IMG/VR virus record: IMGVR_UViG_3300006923_001878
Location: 35,183-99,182 of that record
Strand: one strand, 5' to 3'
DNA: 64,000 bases
Origin: a virus
Both the position numbers and the translations under genes were made by a program. Position 1 is the stretch's first letter. Every line of letters begins with the position of its first letter. Of the stretch, positions 49,901 through 57,263 are shown in pieces. A model generated the notes under the pieces. The model made no database searches, was not told the origin of the DNA, and worked only from the letters and a program-made list of their open reading frames with translations.

Positions 49901-50296
49901 ATGAGTGTATCAAAAGAAAATGTGGTTAAAAAGTGGAAAAAACTATCAGGAGAAGAGTACGATAAAGCTGTAACCAGTTTGTACGAGATAGATGACCGCT
50001 ACATGACGATGAGTGCTAAACGAAGCCACGAGATTGATTTGACGATCAGTCACCTCCTCGGCCTTGACTTTCCAGTCAAGAGGCGCAAAGCAATCAAGAA
50101 GGCATTGGGCAAAATCAACCGACGCCTCTTTTTGAAGCATGTCGTGATTATAGTGCGCGGATTTTTTGACAAACAGTTTATTCCAGAAACTGGAGAATTT
50201 GCAAGAGTTACCCGAGAATGCCTCGGTGAAGTTTTGTCTGATGATGAACTGAATGACTATCTAGGTGAATGGATTAAATCCAACAAACTAATATAA
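49901..50296 (+). CDS. Hypothetical late protein
   Basis: A 131-residue, basic, helical soluble protein. Its first codons (KENVV) are shared with the next gene along with the duplicated leader. The body contains RRKAIKKALGKINRRLFLKH. Strong SD and late motif imply high late expression; a virion or DNA-binding function is possible but unproven. Confidence 0.6.
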   Translation: MSVSKENVVKKWKKLSGEEYDKAVTSLYEIDDRYMTMSAKRSHEIDLTISHLLGLDFPVKRRKAIKKALGKINRRLFLKHVVIIVRGFFDKQFIPETGEFARVTRECLGEVLSDDELNDYLGEWIKSNKLI

Positions 50297-50320
50297 GTTG
50301 AAATTAACGTTTTTTATATA

Positions 50321-50354
50321 CTATTTATATCTGTATACCGTTGGAGGTTTTTAA
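50321..50354 (+). promoter_or_regulatory. Late-type motif and leader, copy 2 of a duplication
   Basis: CTATTTATA followed by the same CTGTATACCGTTGGAGGTTT as copy 1. Drives the acidic repeat protein gene. Confidence 0.7.
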
Positions 50355-50357
50355 ATA

Positions 50358-51212
50358 ATGACTTTACTAAAAGAAAATGTAGTTGTAGATTTCATGAGGC
50401 ACGCTGGCCTCTCTACGCATACTACGAAGATTATCAGAGAAATGAAAGAAGCAGACGAAGAAGTCCAAGAAGAAGGCAAGAGCTGCGAAGATTGCGATTG
50501 TGGCGAGAAAGGCTGCGAGAAGTGTAAAAAGGGCAAAAAAGTTGTTGAAGAAGCCGAAGCCGAAGACGACAGCGCTCTTTATGAAGAACTAAAGAGTCTT
50601 ATGGAAGCCGAAGGTTTTGGCGAAGAAGATGAAGAGGAACCCGGTATGGAATACGGGAACGAGAGAGGCGAAGAAGAGATGGGTGATGACGAAGACCTTG
50701 ATATGAGCGACGAAGACGTTGATGATGAGGATCTTGGCCTAGAAGATGATAGTATGGATATGGAAGACGACGAGGCGGGTGTTTCGTCCGGTAGTCCAGA
50801 AGTTGAAGATGCAATCAAGCAAGTTCTTGAAGCATTTGCTGAGGCTGTAAGTTCAACTCTCGGAATCAAAATCGATGTTACTCAAGGTGACGATGATGAT
50901 GATGAAGGCATGGAAGGCATGGAAGGCATGGAAGACATGGGCGATGAAGGCATGGAAGACATGGGCGATGAAGGCATGGAAGACATGGACGATGAAGGCA
51001 TGGAAGACATGGACGATGAAGAAGATATGGGTGGCGAAGAAGAACTCGCTCCTGAAGAAGAAGAAGCCCTACAAGAAGCTATCAATCTTCTAAAGAAGAG
51101 CATGCGAAAGAAGACAAAAAAAGCTACAAGGCTTAAAGAGTCTAAGATGTCAAACAAAGCTCTTATTAGCCGAGTAAAGAGAAGAATTGCAAAAAGAGTT
51201 TCAAAAAAGTAA
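50358..51212 (+). CDS. Acidic repeat protein with Cys cluster and basic tail
   Basis: A 284-residue protein in clear sections. The N-terminal helix starts LLKENVVVDFMRHAGL; a metal-like cluster CEDCDCGEKGCEKC follows (about 43-56); then a very acidic low-complexity stretch (70-150), a short ordered segment (EDAIKQVLEAFAEAVSSTLG), tandem EGMEDMGD-type repeats (about 178-220), and a basic C-terminal tail (about 240-284). The composition resembles a scaffold or core protein; a DNA mimic or packaged internal protein is also possible. It has a late motif upstream and an intrinsic terminator downstream. Confidence 0.6.
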   Translation: MTLLKENVVVDFMRHAGLSTHTTKIIREMKEADEEVQEEGKSCEDCDCGEKGCEKCKKGKKVVEEAEAEDDSALYEELKSLMEAEGFGEEDEEEPGMEYGNERGEEEMGDDEDLDMSDEDVDDEDLGLEDDSMDMEDDEAGVSSGSPEVEDAIKQVLEAFAEAVSSTLGIKIDVTQGDDDDDEGMEGMEGMEDMGDEGMEDMGDEGMEDMDDEGMEDMDDEEDMGGEEELAPEEEEALQEAINLLKKSMRKKTKKATRLKESKMSNKALISRVKRRIAKRVSKK

Positions 51213-51236
51213 TTTAAAATATTAAATGGTATACAC

Positions 51237-51266
51237 AAAAGAGTCATCCGAAAGGGTGGCTCTTTT
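51237..51266 (+). terminator. Intrinsic terminator
   Basis: A 13-bp stem with two G-U pairs, AAAAGAGTCATCC (51237-51249) with GGGTGGCTCTTTT (51254-51266), GAAA loop, T-run on the 3' side. Ends the acidic repeat protein transcript. Confidence 0.85.
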
Positions 51267-51267
51267 A

Positions 51268-51276
51268 CTATTTATA
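51268..51276 (+). promoter_or_regulatory. Late-type promoter motif CTATTTATA
   Basis: TTACTATTTATACAT directly after the terminator and before the next gene, the same terminator-then-motif arrangement as after the capsid gene. Confidence 0.65.
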
Positions 51277-51295
51277 CATATATATGGAGACAAAC

Positions 51296-52423
51296 ATGAC
51301 AAAGCCCGGTGATACCTTAATGGATGAAATTTTTTCGAAAAAGAAAAGAATAAATATATTGAATACTCTCATTAGAGAGTCTATATCTGATTTTCGGTCA
51401 GAGTCTCAGAAAGAACCCAGGACTATTAATTTCCCAACTTTCAAATTCACAACAAAAACAGGAGTTCCTGATACAAAAGATCGTGTTCACTTCGAGAAGA
51501 TAGCTAGGGGTATCAAAGGGGATACTGTTAAAGACAAGCTCACTAATTTAGATAGAGCCTTATATCCAAGGAATGGTAGCACAGGGCAGGTTGGATTAGA
51601 TCACTTAATATCAAGCCTAATGATTTCAGATATTATGCTCGGGATGGTTCAGAACTTCAACAGATCTGCTGCTGGTTTCTTGTTTGAAACATTCTGTGCT
51701 GCCTTGTTCGAAGGCACTTCAGACGGCTTTGGTGGCATTAATAATGTACCAGACGTTGCAATTCAGATTATAAAAGGATACGAGGGAGAACTCCCACTTA
51801 TTCCAGTTTCACTTAAATTAAGAGCACCAAATTCAGACCTTAGTGGTAGTTTCACAAATTTACTTAAGTATTTTAATAAGGAAAGAGAATTATTCCACTT
51901 AATAGGTGAAAAAATAGTAGACAAAAATTCTCTTAAAAGAGTTGAATTTTATGCCTACAGACTTACTGCGGATCCTTATCATTTCGGGAAGGACATAAAT
52001 AATTTGGACAAACTATTGATGATTACAAGAGAGCAGGAAAAACAAGCCCTGCCAACTGTAAGAGATATGCAAAGTCGATTCTTGAATAATATTTGGAAAG
52101 AAAAGGAACTCAAGGGAACCAAAGACGAATTTAAGTTAGAAAAAACATTTAGAATCCCAGCAAAAACCTGGAAGAATTCCTCTACATATCTTGGCGCAAT
52201 CATAATTGACGAAGAGTTCTTAGCTAGAAATACAAGTAGATATCTAGAAACTTTCCAAACTAACGTCGAGGAGATCTTTGACACACTAAAGACCTTGACA
52301 GAAAGCATGTCCTACTATTATACTGATGCTGAGAACAAATTCGAACACGGTAGGCAGGCCAGAGAAAAGTCTGCACACTTAAAAGAGTTGGTTCATGAAG
52401 AAATTACTATGGAGGGTAAATGA
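51296..52423 (+). CDS. Hypothetical late protein with nuclease-like E...PD...K features
   Basis: A 375-residue protein; ATG 51296 has GGAG at proper distance (in-frame ATG 51284 precedes it). AGFLFETFCAALFEG, then NVPDVAI and LIPVSLKLR (about 125-175), follow the spacing of PD-(D/E)xK nuclease folds, though the last motif reads SLK rather than ExK. Similar 'GFxFExF...SLKL' proteins occur in marine T4-like phages. A structural or head-completion role is as likely as catalysis. It overlaps groEL by 4 bases. Confidence 0.5.
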   Translation: MTKPGDTLMDEIFSKKKRINILNTLIRESISDFRSESQKEPRTINFPTFKFTTKTGVPDTKDRVHFEKIARGIKGDTVKDKLTNLDRALYPRNGSTGQVGLDHLISSLMISDIMLGMVQNFNRSAAGFLFETFCAALFEGTSDGFGGINNVPDVAIQIIKGYEGELPLIPVSLKLRAPNSDLSGSFTNLLKYFNKERELFHLIGEKIVDKNSLKRVEFYAYRLTADPYHFGKDINNLDKLLMITREQEKQALPTVRDMQSRFLNNIWKEKELKGTKDEFKLEKTFRIPAKTWKNSSTYLGAIIIDEEFLARNTSRYLETFQTNVEEIFDTLKTLTESMSYYYTDAENKFEHGRQAREKSAHLKELVHEEITMEGK

Positions 52424-54000
52424 GTGAGTTTAATAAGGTTTTCTCAAATAATCAAGAGTTGTTTGAGAAGTTACAAGAAGGTGTTGGCAAGTTAGCAGAC
52501 AACGTAGCTACGACACTTGGGCCAGCAGGAAGAAATGTGATCCTGCAACAGAAAGGTCGTAAACCCTTTATTACAAAGGACGGAGTTACGGTTGCTAAAT
52601 TTGTGAGTTTAGAAGATCCTGTCGAGGATTTAGGCGCTCAGATTGTTAAAGAAGTTGCCTTAAAAACTAACGAACAGGCTGGTGATGGAACTACTACTTC
52701 TATCGTTCTTGCAAGAGAACTTCTTAAAAACTCAGGTAGGGCTCTAAAAGAGCAACATCGTCCAATCGATCTCAAGAGAGGCATGGATTATGCTCTTGAA
52801 GATGTGATTTCTTATCTAACCTCTAATTCGATTGCAGTCAAGTCTCTCGATGATATTAAGAATGTTGCCAAGATATCAGCTAATAATGATGAATCCATTG
52901 GAGAACTAATCAGGATGGCAATAGACCAAGCTGGAAAGAATGGAGCGATCTCAATTGAAGAAGCGCGCCAAGCAGAGACTGAGCTTGAGCTTAGAGAAGG
53001 CTTCAGGTTTGACGCAGGCTGGTCTTCCCAAGAATTTACGAATGACGAGAAAGGTAAACAAACTAAGTTTAATGACTCTCTTGTATTTGTTTCTGAAAAG
53101 CCACTTGAAAGTATTCAAGAAATCATGCCTATGTTAGAGAAGGCAGCTAGAGAAACAAGGCCGTTATTTATTGTTGCAGAGGATTATTCAAAAGAGGTTC
53201 TTGCTGGATTCATCATGAATGCTTCTAGGGGAACAATGAAAGTCTGTGTAGTTAAGGCTCCCTTATACGGGCAAGAGCGCAGAAACTTGCTCAGTGACTT
53301 GGCGATTAGTGTTGGTGCTAAGTTGTATAATCGGAAGAATACGCTTGATCTAAAGAACTTTAAACTAGAGGATTTTGGTAAGGCGGATAATATCGAAGTA
53401 ACTAAAACATCAACAACAATTATTGGTGGAATGGGCGATGAAGAAGAACTAGACGCTCGCATTGAAAGTTTAAAGGAAGACATCAAAGAGGAAGATGATT
53501 TTAGTATTTGTGAGCAAATCCAAGAGCGTATAACTAGACTTAGTAGTGGCGTTGCTATTATTAAAGTTGGTGCATCATCTGAGATCGAATTGATTGAGAA
53601 AAAGCACCGAATTGAAGATGCCTTGGAGGCTGTAGGTGCCGCGCAGAAGAGCGGGATACATGCTGGCGGCGGTGTTGCTCTTATGAGGGCACAACGAGCC
53701 ATGAAGAAGAAAGTAAAAGGAGAGACCGAAGCAGAGCGCGTCGGCTATCTTGTTGTTTTAGAATCGCTATCAGCACCGCTCAAGCAGATGTGTACGAACG
53801 CAGGGATTAGTAATCAAGTTGTTGATAAAGTTACTAGGATGAAAGGCAACTATGGCTATGATATTAAGTCAAATAAGAAAGTTGACATGGTTAAGATCGG
53901 GATCATTGATCCAGTGGCGGTAACATGCTCTGCTTTGATTAACGCAGTTTCTGTCGTTTCAACAGTTGTGACAACAAACTATGCAATCTTGGAGACTTAA
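52420..54000 (+). CDS. groEL: GroEL-type chaperonin (60 kDa)
   Basis: A complete group I chaperonin subunit of 526 residues. VATTLGPAGRNVILQQ is the N-terminal ATP loop, ITKDGVTVAKFVSLEDPVED follows, GDGTTTSIVLARELL holds the catalytic Asp, then DAGWSSQEF, the apical domain, and SGIHAGGGVALMRAQ. The C-terminal GGM tail of bacterial GroEL is absent. Few phages carry GroEL. A GroES-like gene is at 39402, so both rings could be phage-made, perhaps to fold the enlarged capsid or sheath proteins. It overlaps the upstream gene by 4 bases. Confidence 0.95.
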   Translation: MSEFNKVFSNNQELFEKLQEGVGKLADNVATTLGPAGRNVILQQKGRKPFITKDGVTVAKFVSLEDPVEDLGAQIVKEVALKTNEQAGDGTTTSIVLARELLKNSGRALKEQHRPIDLKRGMDYALEDVISYLTSNSIAVKSLDDIKNVAKISANNDESIGELIRMAIDQAGKNGAISIEEARQAETELELREGFRFDAGWSSQEFTNDEKGKQTKFNDSLVFVSEKPLESIQEIMPMLEKAARETRPLFIVAEDYSKEVLAGFIMNASRGTMKVCVVKAPLYGQERRNLLSDLAISVGAKLYNRKNTLDLKNFKLEDFGKADNIEVTKTSTTIIGGMGDEEELDARIESLKEDIKEEDDFSICEQIQERITRLSSGVAIIKVGASSEIELIEKKHRIEDALEAVGAAQKSGIHAGGGVALMRAQRAMKKKVKGETEAERVGYLVVLESLSAPLKQMCTNAGISNQVVDKVTRMKGNYGYDIKSNKKVDMVKIGIIDPVAVTCSALINAVSVVSTVVTTNYAILET

Positions 54001-54018
54001 AACTCCTTCCTAGAAAGT

Positions 54019-54059
54019 CCCTCCCTTGGTATAGTAAGACATAAGCTACCAAGGGAGGG
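54019..54059 (+). promoter_or_regulatory. Inverted repeat linking a -10 box and the ribosome site
   Basis: A perfect 13-bp repeat CCCTCCCTTGGTA (54019-54031) and TACCAAGGGAGGG (54047-54059), loop 15. TATAGT (54030-54035) overlaps the left arm and the GGGAGGGG ribosome site is in the right arm. A -35 at 54006 (TTCCTA, 3 of 6) is weak. Same layout and loop length as upstream of dut. Confidence 0.6.
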
Positions 54060-54062
54060 GTT

Positions 54063-54401
54063 ATGAGTGATGAGCAAAGAGATAGATTAATAGAGTTGCT
54101 ATCTGACATTAATGTCGGATATAGTGAGCTAGCAAATAATGTTTATTCAGTAAAAGAAGTATTTTACCACTATCAAAATATTATAACTGATGAGACGTTT
54201 ATGGTGATGTTAAATAATTTAGGAAAGAAGCAGGATAAGCTTTCAAAGATCTATGATGAAATAGGGTCGATTTTAGAAAATAAAAAAGACGTTGTTGAGA
54301 AACATAATCAGGAAGATCTTGATCTTAAGAAAAAAGAAGTCAAGAAAGAACTTGATGAAATGTTGGAAATACTAAAAGTTGATCCACTCTCAAGGAGATG
54401 A
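54063..54401 (+). CDS. Hypothetical coiled-coil protein
   Basis: A 112-residue acidic helical protein, the second half a Lys/Glu coiled coil. GGGAGGGG 3 bases upstream lies in an inverted repeat. Function unknown. Confidence 0.6.
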   Translation: MSDEQRDRLIELLSDINVGYSELANNVYSVKEVFYHYQNIITDETFMVMLNNLGKKQDKLSKIYDEIGSILENKKDVVEKHNQEDLDLKKKEVKKELDEMLEILKVDPLSRR

Positions 54402-54402
54402 T

Positions 54403-55092
54403 ATGCATAATGTTGTAAGTATCAGTTTAATTTTAGCAGTGGCTCTTACTGTCACTATCCGAACCGACCATCTTAACGACGATTTTGTAAGTCCTTATTG
54501 GAGAGCTAGGAGCGGGTTTAAAATTGCAAAAGTGGATAGGCGTGTCTTACCCAAGGCAAGAAGAGTTGTAAATGCTTTCTCTTCAAGATACAAAAATAAA
54601 CTTCTGAGAGAAACACTCAAATCTGTAAATATTGTCGGGATCTTTAGAATAGGAAAGATGAATTACAGTGGCTCTTATCGCCGTAATACAATAGTGTTGA
54701 AAGTCCCGATGAGACATTCTGACTTCTATCTTGAAAGAGTCTTGCATCATGAGTATTCGTCTATTCTTTTGAACAAATATTCTATGCCTTGGAAAGATAA
54801 ATTAAAGTGGAAGCAGAGTTCTGATGTATACGGAGGCAAGAAACTTCGAAACTACTATCTTCGAAATAGTCAAGGAGCACGCTCTGAACACAAATCTCTT
54901 CTTCGAAAAGGGTTCTTAACTCCATATTCGGCCACAACTTTTGAAAATGATTTTAATATTCTAGCTGAATATTTATTTATGAAACCTAGGCATTTTAAAT
55001 ATCTTGCTAAAAAATATCCAAAAATACGGATTAAACGAGATATTGCCATAAGATACTATTGTAAACTTAAAGCGAGGATTAGTTGCAATTAA
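54403..55092 (+). CDS. Exported or membrane-anchored protein with HHExxS segment
   Basis: A 229-residue protein from ATG 54403 (AAGGAG six bases upstream; TTG 54379 is an alternative). The N-terminal hydrophobic stretch VVSISLILAVALTVTI looks like a signal sequence or anchor. The middle has RVLHHEYSSILLNKYSMPW, reminiscent of zinc-peptidase HExxH helices, but the second His is missing; a downstream ENDFNILAEYLF could supply a third ligand. The rest is strongly basic. Peptidase activity is only a possibility. Confidence 0.5.
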   Translation: MHNVVSISLILAVALTVTIRTDHLNDDFVSPYWRARSGFKIAKVDRRVLPKARRVVNAFSSRYKNKLLRETLKSVNIVGIFRIGKMNYSGSYRRNTIVLKVPMRHSDFYLERVLHHEYSSILLNKYSMPWKDKLKWKQSSDVYGGKKLRNYYLRNSQGARSEHKSLLRKGFLTPYSATTFENDFNILAEYLFMKPRHFKYLAKKYPKIRIKRDIAIRYYCKLKARISCN

Positions 55093-55427
55093 CATTAATT
55101 CTTTTTCTTTTTTCACTAGGATACACTTTAAGTTGGTTTCAGACATACAGCCAAGTTGCTTGGGAATTTTGGAGTGATAAGCCGCTCTTAAGCGCATTAA
55201 TCTATGCCATACCGACTAGTTTATTATTTTGGTATGGCACAAAATTAGGTTATGATTTCTTTAATAAAGAAGCGTGGACAGTTCGACTAATAATGTTTGC
55301 TGTATCATACTTGGTTTTTCCAATCTTGACACATTGTTTTATAGGAGAAACAATGTTTACCGGAAAAACTATAACTTGTGTTTTATTAAGTTTTTTAATA
55401 GTTTTAATACAAATATTTTGGAGATAA
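55083..55427 (+). CDS. Polytopic membrane protein
   Basis: A 114-residue protein with about four hydrophobic segments (1-16, 34-55, 66-86, 93-113) and short loops. The start is TTG with GAGG upstream, overlapping the previous gene by 10 bases. Proteins of this layout are common and uncharacterised in marine phages. A holin-type role is conceivable because no other holin was found, but charge pattern and number of helices do not decide it. Confidence 0.6.
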   Translation: MQLTLILFLFSLGYTLSWFQTYSQVAWEFWSDKPLLSALIYAIPTSLLFWYGTKLGYDFFNKEAWTVRLIMFAVSYLVFPILTHCFIGETMFTGKTITCVLLSFLIVLIQIFWR

Positions 55428-55428
55428 T

Positions 55429-55890
55429 ATGGATAATTTAGAAAAAGCTCTTGGTACAGAATACATCAAGACATATGCCGAAAAAAAATATGACGAAATG
55501 ATAGCCGAAGAAAAAAAAAGAACAGATTTAGCGAAAAAAGACTACGAAGAAAGACATTCTAATTCTGAGCTTGAAAAGAAACCTGCTAAATTAAATGTGA
55601 TCAGAGAGGCAATGCTCAGAATTGTCAATGTAAACGAAAATCTGAAGCATTTTGTCTTGGCTTTACCGGGAGCCACCAAGGGTGATATACAGGTTACACA
55701 GAAAGGAAGAGAGCTCACAGTAAAGACACCAAAGAGTCAATATGGATTTTACTCTACTTTACACAGGCGATTTTTTTTAAATCCACTTCAGCACGTTGAG
55801 GGTGTTTCCTACTCTGATGGACTACTATGTATAACAGTATTGGAAATAGAAGAAGAAGAACCTGAGGAATTTGTTCACGTTGTTATTTAA
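55429..55890 (+). CDS. Small heat-shock protein (Hsp20/alpha-crystallin family)
   Basis: A 153-residue protein. The N-terminal charged helix (1-60) precedes an alpha-crystallin domain: NLKHFVLALPGATKGDIQVT, RELTVKTPKS, and FFLNPLQHVEGVSYSDGLLC followed by ITVLEI. The tail ends HVVI, like the C-terminal I/V-x-I anchor. Hsp20 genes are frequent in T4-like cyanophages. It would hold aggregation-prone late proteins, working upstream of GroEL. A terminator follows. Confidence 0.75.
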   Translation: MDNLEKALGTEYIKTYAEKKYDEMIAEEKKRTDLAKKDYEERHSNSELEKKPAKLNVIREAMLRIVNVNENLKHFVLALPGATKGDIQVTQKGRELTVKTPKSQYGFYSTLHRRFFLNPLQHVEGVSYSDGLLCITVLEIEEEEPEEFVHVVI

Positions 55891-55898
55891 CAATCTTT

Positions 55899-55925
55899 AA
55901 AAGCTGCCCACGGGCAGCTTTTTTT
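55899..55925 (+). terminator. Intrinsic terminator after Hsp20
   Basis: An 11-bp perfect stem AAAAGCTGCCC (55899-55909) with GGGCAGCTTTT (55912-55922) and a T-run. Strong bidirectional-type hairpin. Confidence 0.85.
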
Positions 55926-55952
55926 GTTTTAGGGAACTTTCAAAAAGTTAGA

Positions 55953-55961
55953 CTATTTGCA
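55953..55961 (+). promoter_or_regulatory. Weak late-type motif variant (CTATTTGCA)
   Basis: AGACTATTTGCA between the Hsp20 terminator and the exonuclease gene matches the first six bases of the recurring motif. A TTATAGTAG box lies nearer the gene. Which one starts transcription is not clear. Confidence 0.3.
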
Positions 55962-56004
55962 TTTTTAAATACTAATTATAGTAGATTTTTGGAGACTATA
56001 CTAT

Positions 56005-57252
56005 ATGAACGATATGAAACTTATAATGGAAAACTTCGACAAGAAAATTAAATTAAAACAAGAGCTTCTTAAAGAAGTTAACCTAAACGGAATGACTAAC
56101 CAAGACATCCTTGCTTTGCTTGAAGAGTATGGAAAAAGTGTATGGGTTGTTTTTGACACCGAGACTATGGGTTTTGATCAGGTAAAGAATCAAATAACAG
56201 AAATTGCTGGTATTGCTATTGATGTTGGTAATTGGGAAACTGATCCTCAAGAAATTGAGACTTACCATAAGAAAATTACACTCTCTAGAAGCACGACTCG
56301 TTCTCTTGATTGGTATGTTCAACAAGCCTTAAAGACTGGTACACCACTTATCCGAGATCCTTTAAAGGGTAGACCAAACCCATTCGAGCTTCTAGACATG
56401 ACTGGGTATTTTGAAGTTAACCCATCTATCGATCCTCAAACTGGCAAAGTAAATTATGGCAAGCTAGACGCAAGTGTTCCTCATGTTGATGAATTAGAAG
56501 CACTCTCTGGTTTCTATAAGTTTATTAGCAAATTTGGCGACAATACAATCATTTGTGCTCACAATGCTACTTTTGACATGCAAATGGTAAACACTAGAAT
56601 GCATGGCAAGTCCCCAAGGTACAGGGTCTTTGACACGCTTCCTTTAATCCAATACTTCCTAATCCCAACTCTACATGCGCTTGCCGCCCAAGGCAACGAA
56701 GAAGCAATAGCGAAACTAGACGTGATTAAGAATGTATGGAAGAACGGTCGTGTCGTATACTCAGCATCTCTTGGTAAGGTTCGTGATATGTATGGAGTGA
56801 CAGGTCAATGGCACTCTGCTCTCGCAGACGTTCAGATGACAATTCAAGTTGCTAAATATGTAATCCAGGAACTTAAAGCAAACCCTGACCTTGATATTTC
56901 TGAATTCCATGATGCGGCAGTTAGAAAGAAAAGAGGATATAAAAGCAACCCAGCAAAGAAATTAAAGGCTGCTGCTGGCCTTGAAGATATGGAAGCTTTG
57001 GCAGATCAGCTTCAACAACATGCCCAAGATGCTGGTAGAGAACTATCTGACGGAGATGCTCTATCCCTAGCAAAACAAATGAGAGCCGAGTGGGCACGAG
57101 AGAAACTTGAGAAGAAGGGTCAAGGCTGGAAACCTTCTGGTAGAGAAAAGAGGCGTCGTAAGATTAAGAAGAAAGATGCTTTCGAAAGATCACGACTCGA
57201 TCCAGATAGTCCAGAAGGTCGTGCCCTTGAGATTCCACCAACAGGCAACTAA
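56005..57252 (+). CDS. DnaQ-like 3'-5' exonuclease (DEDDh family)
   Basis: Proofreading-type exonuclease. Exo I is VWVVFDTETMGF (D51, E53), Exo II ICAHNATFDMQMVNT, and Exo III WHSALADVQM with the His-x4-Asp pair. A helical N-terminal extension (1-45) and a basic C-terminal tail of about 100 residues (EKRRRKIKKKD) flank the core. It likely serves the phage DnaE polymerase as an epsilon subunit or as a DexA-type nuclease. GGAG lies upstream; a terminator separates it from Hsp20. Confidence 0.85.
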   Translation: MNDMKLIMENFDKKIKLKQELLKEVNLNGMTNQDILALLEEYGKSVWVVFDTETMGFDQVKNQITEIAGIAIDVGNWETDPQEIETYHKKITLSRSTTRSLDWYVQQALKTGTPLIRDPLKGRPNPFELLDMTGYFEVNPSIDPQTGKVNYGKLDASVPHVDELEALSGFYKFISKFGDNTIICAHNATFDMQMVNTRMHGKSPRYRVFDTLPLIQYFLIPTLHALAAQGNEEAIAKLDVIKNVWKNGRVVYSASLGKVRDMYGVTGQWHSALADVQMTIQVAKYVIQELKANPDLDISEFHDAAVRKKRGYKSNPAKKLKAAAGLEDMEALADQLQQHAQDAGRELSDGDALSLAKQMRAEWAREKLEKKGQGWKPSGREKRRRKIKKKDAFERSRLDPDSPEGRALEIPPTGN

Positions 57253-57263
57253 AGAGGCTAATT

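Noticed and set aside
50579-51247. Several frames opposite the acidic repeat protein
   Set aside because: Low-complexity shadows of GAA/GAC-rich codons; the same repeat also makes a Lys/Trp-rich false frame on the + strand.
53184-53702. 172-aa minus-strand open frame
   Set aside because: Antisense shadow of groEL; Ser/Ile-rich composition follows from groEL codon use.
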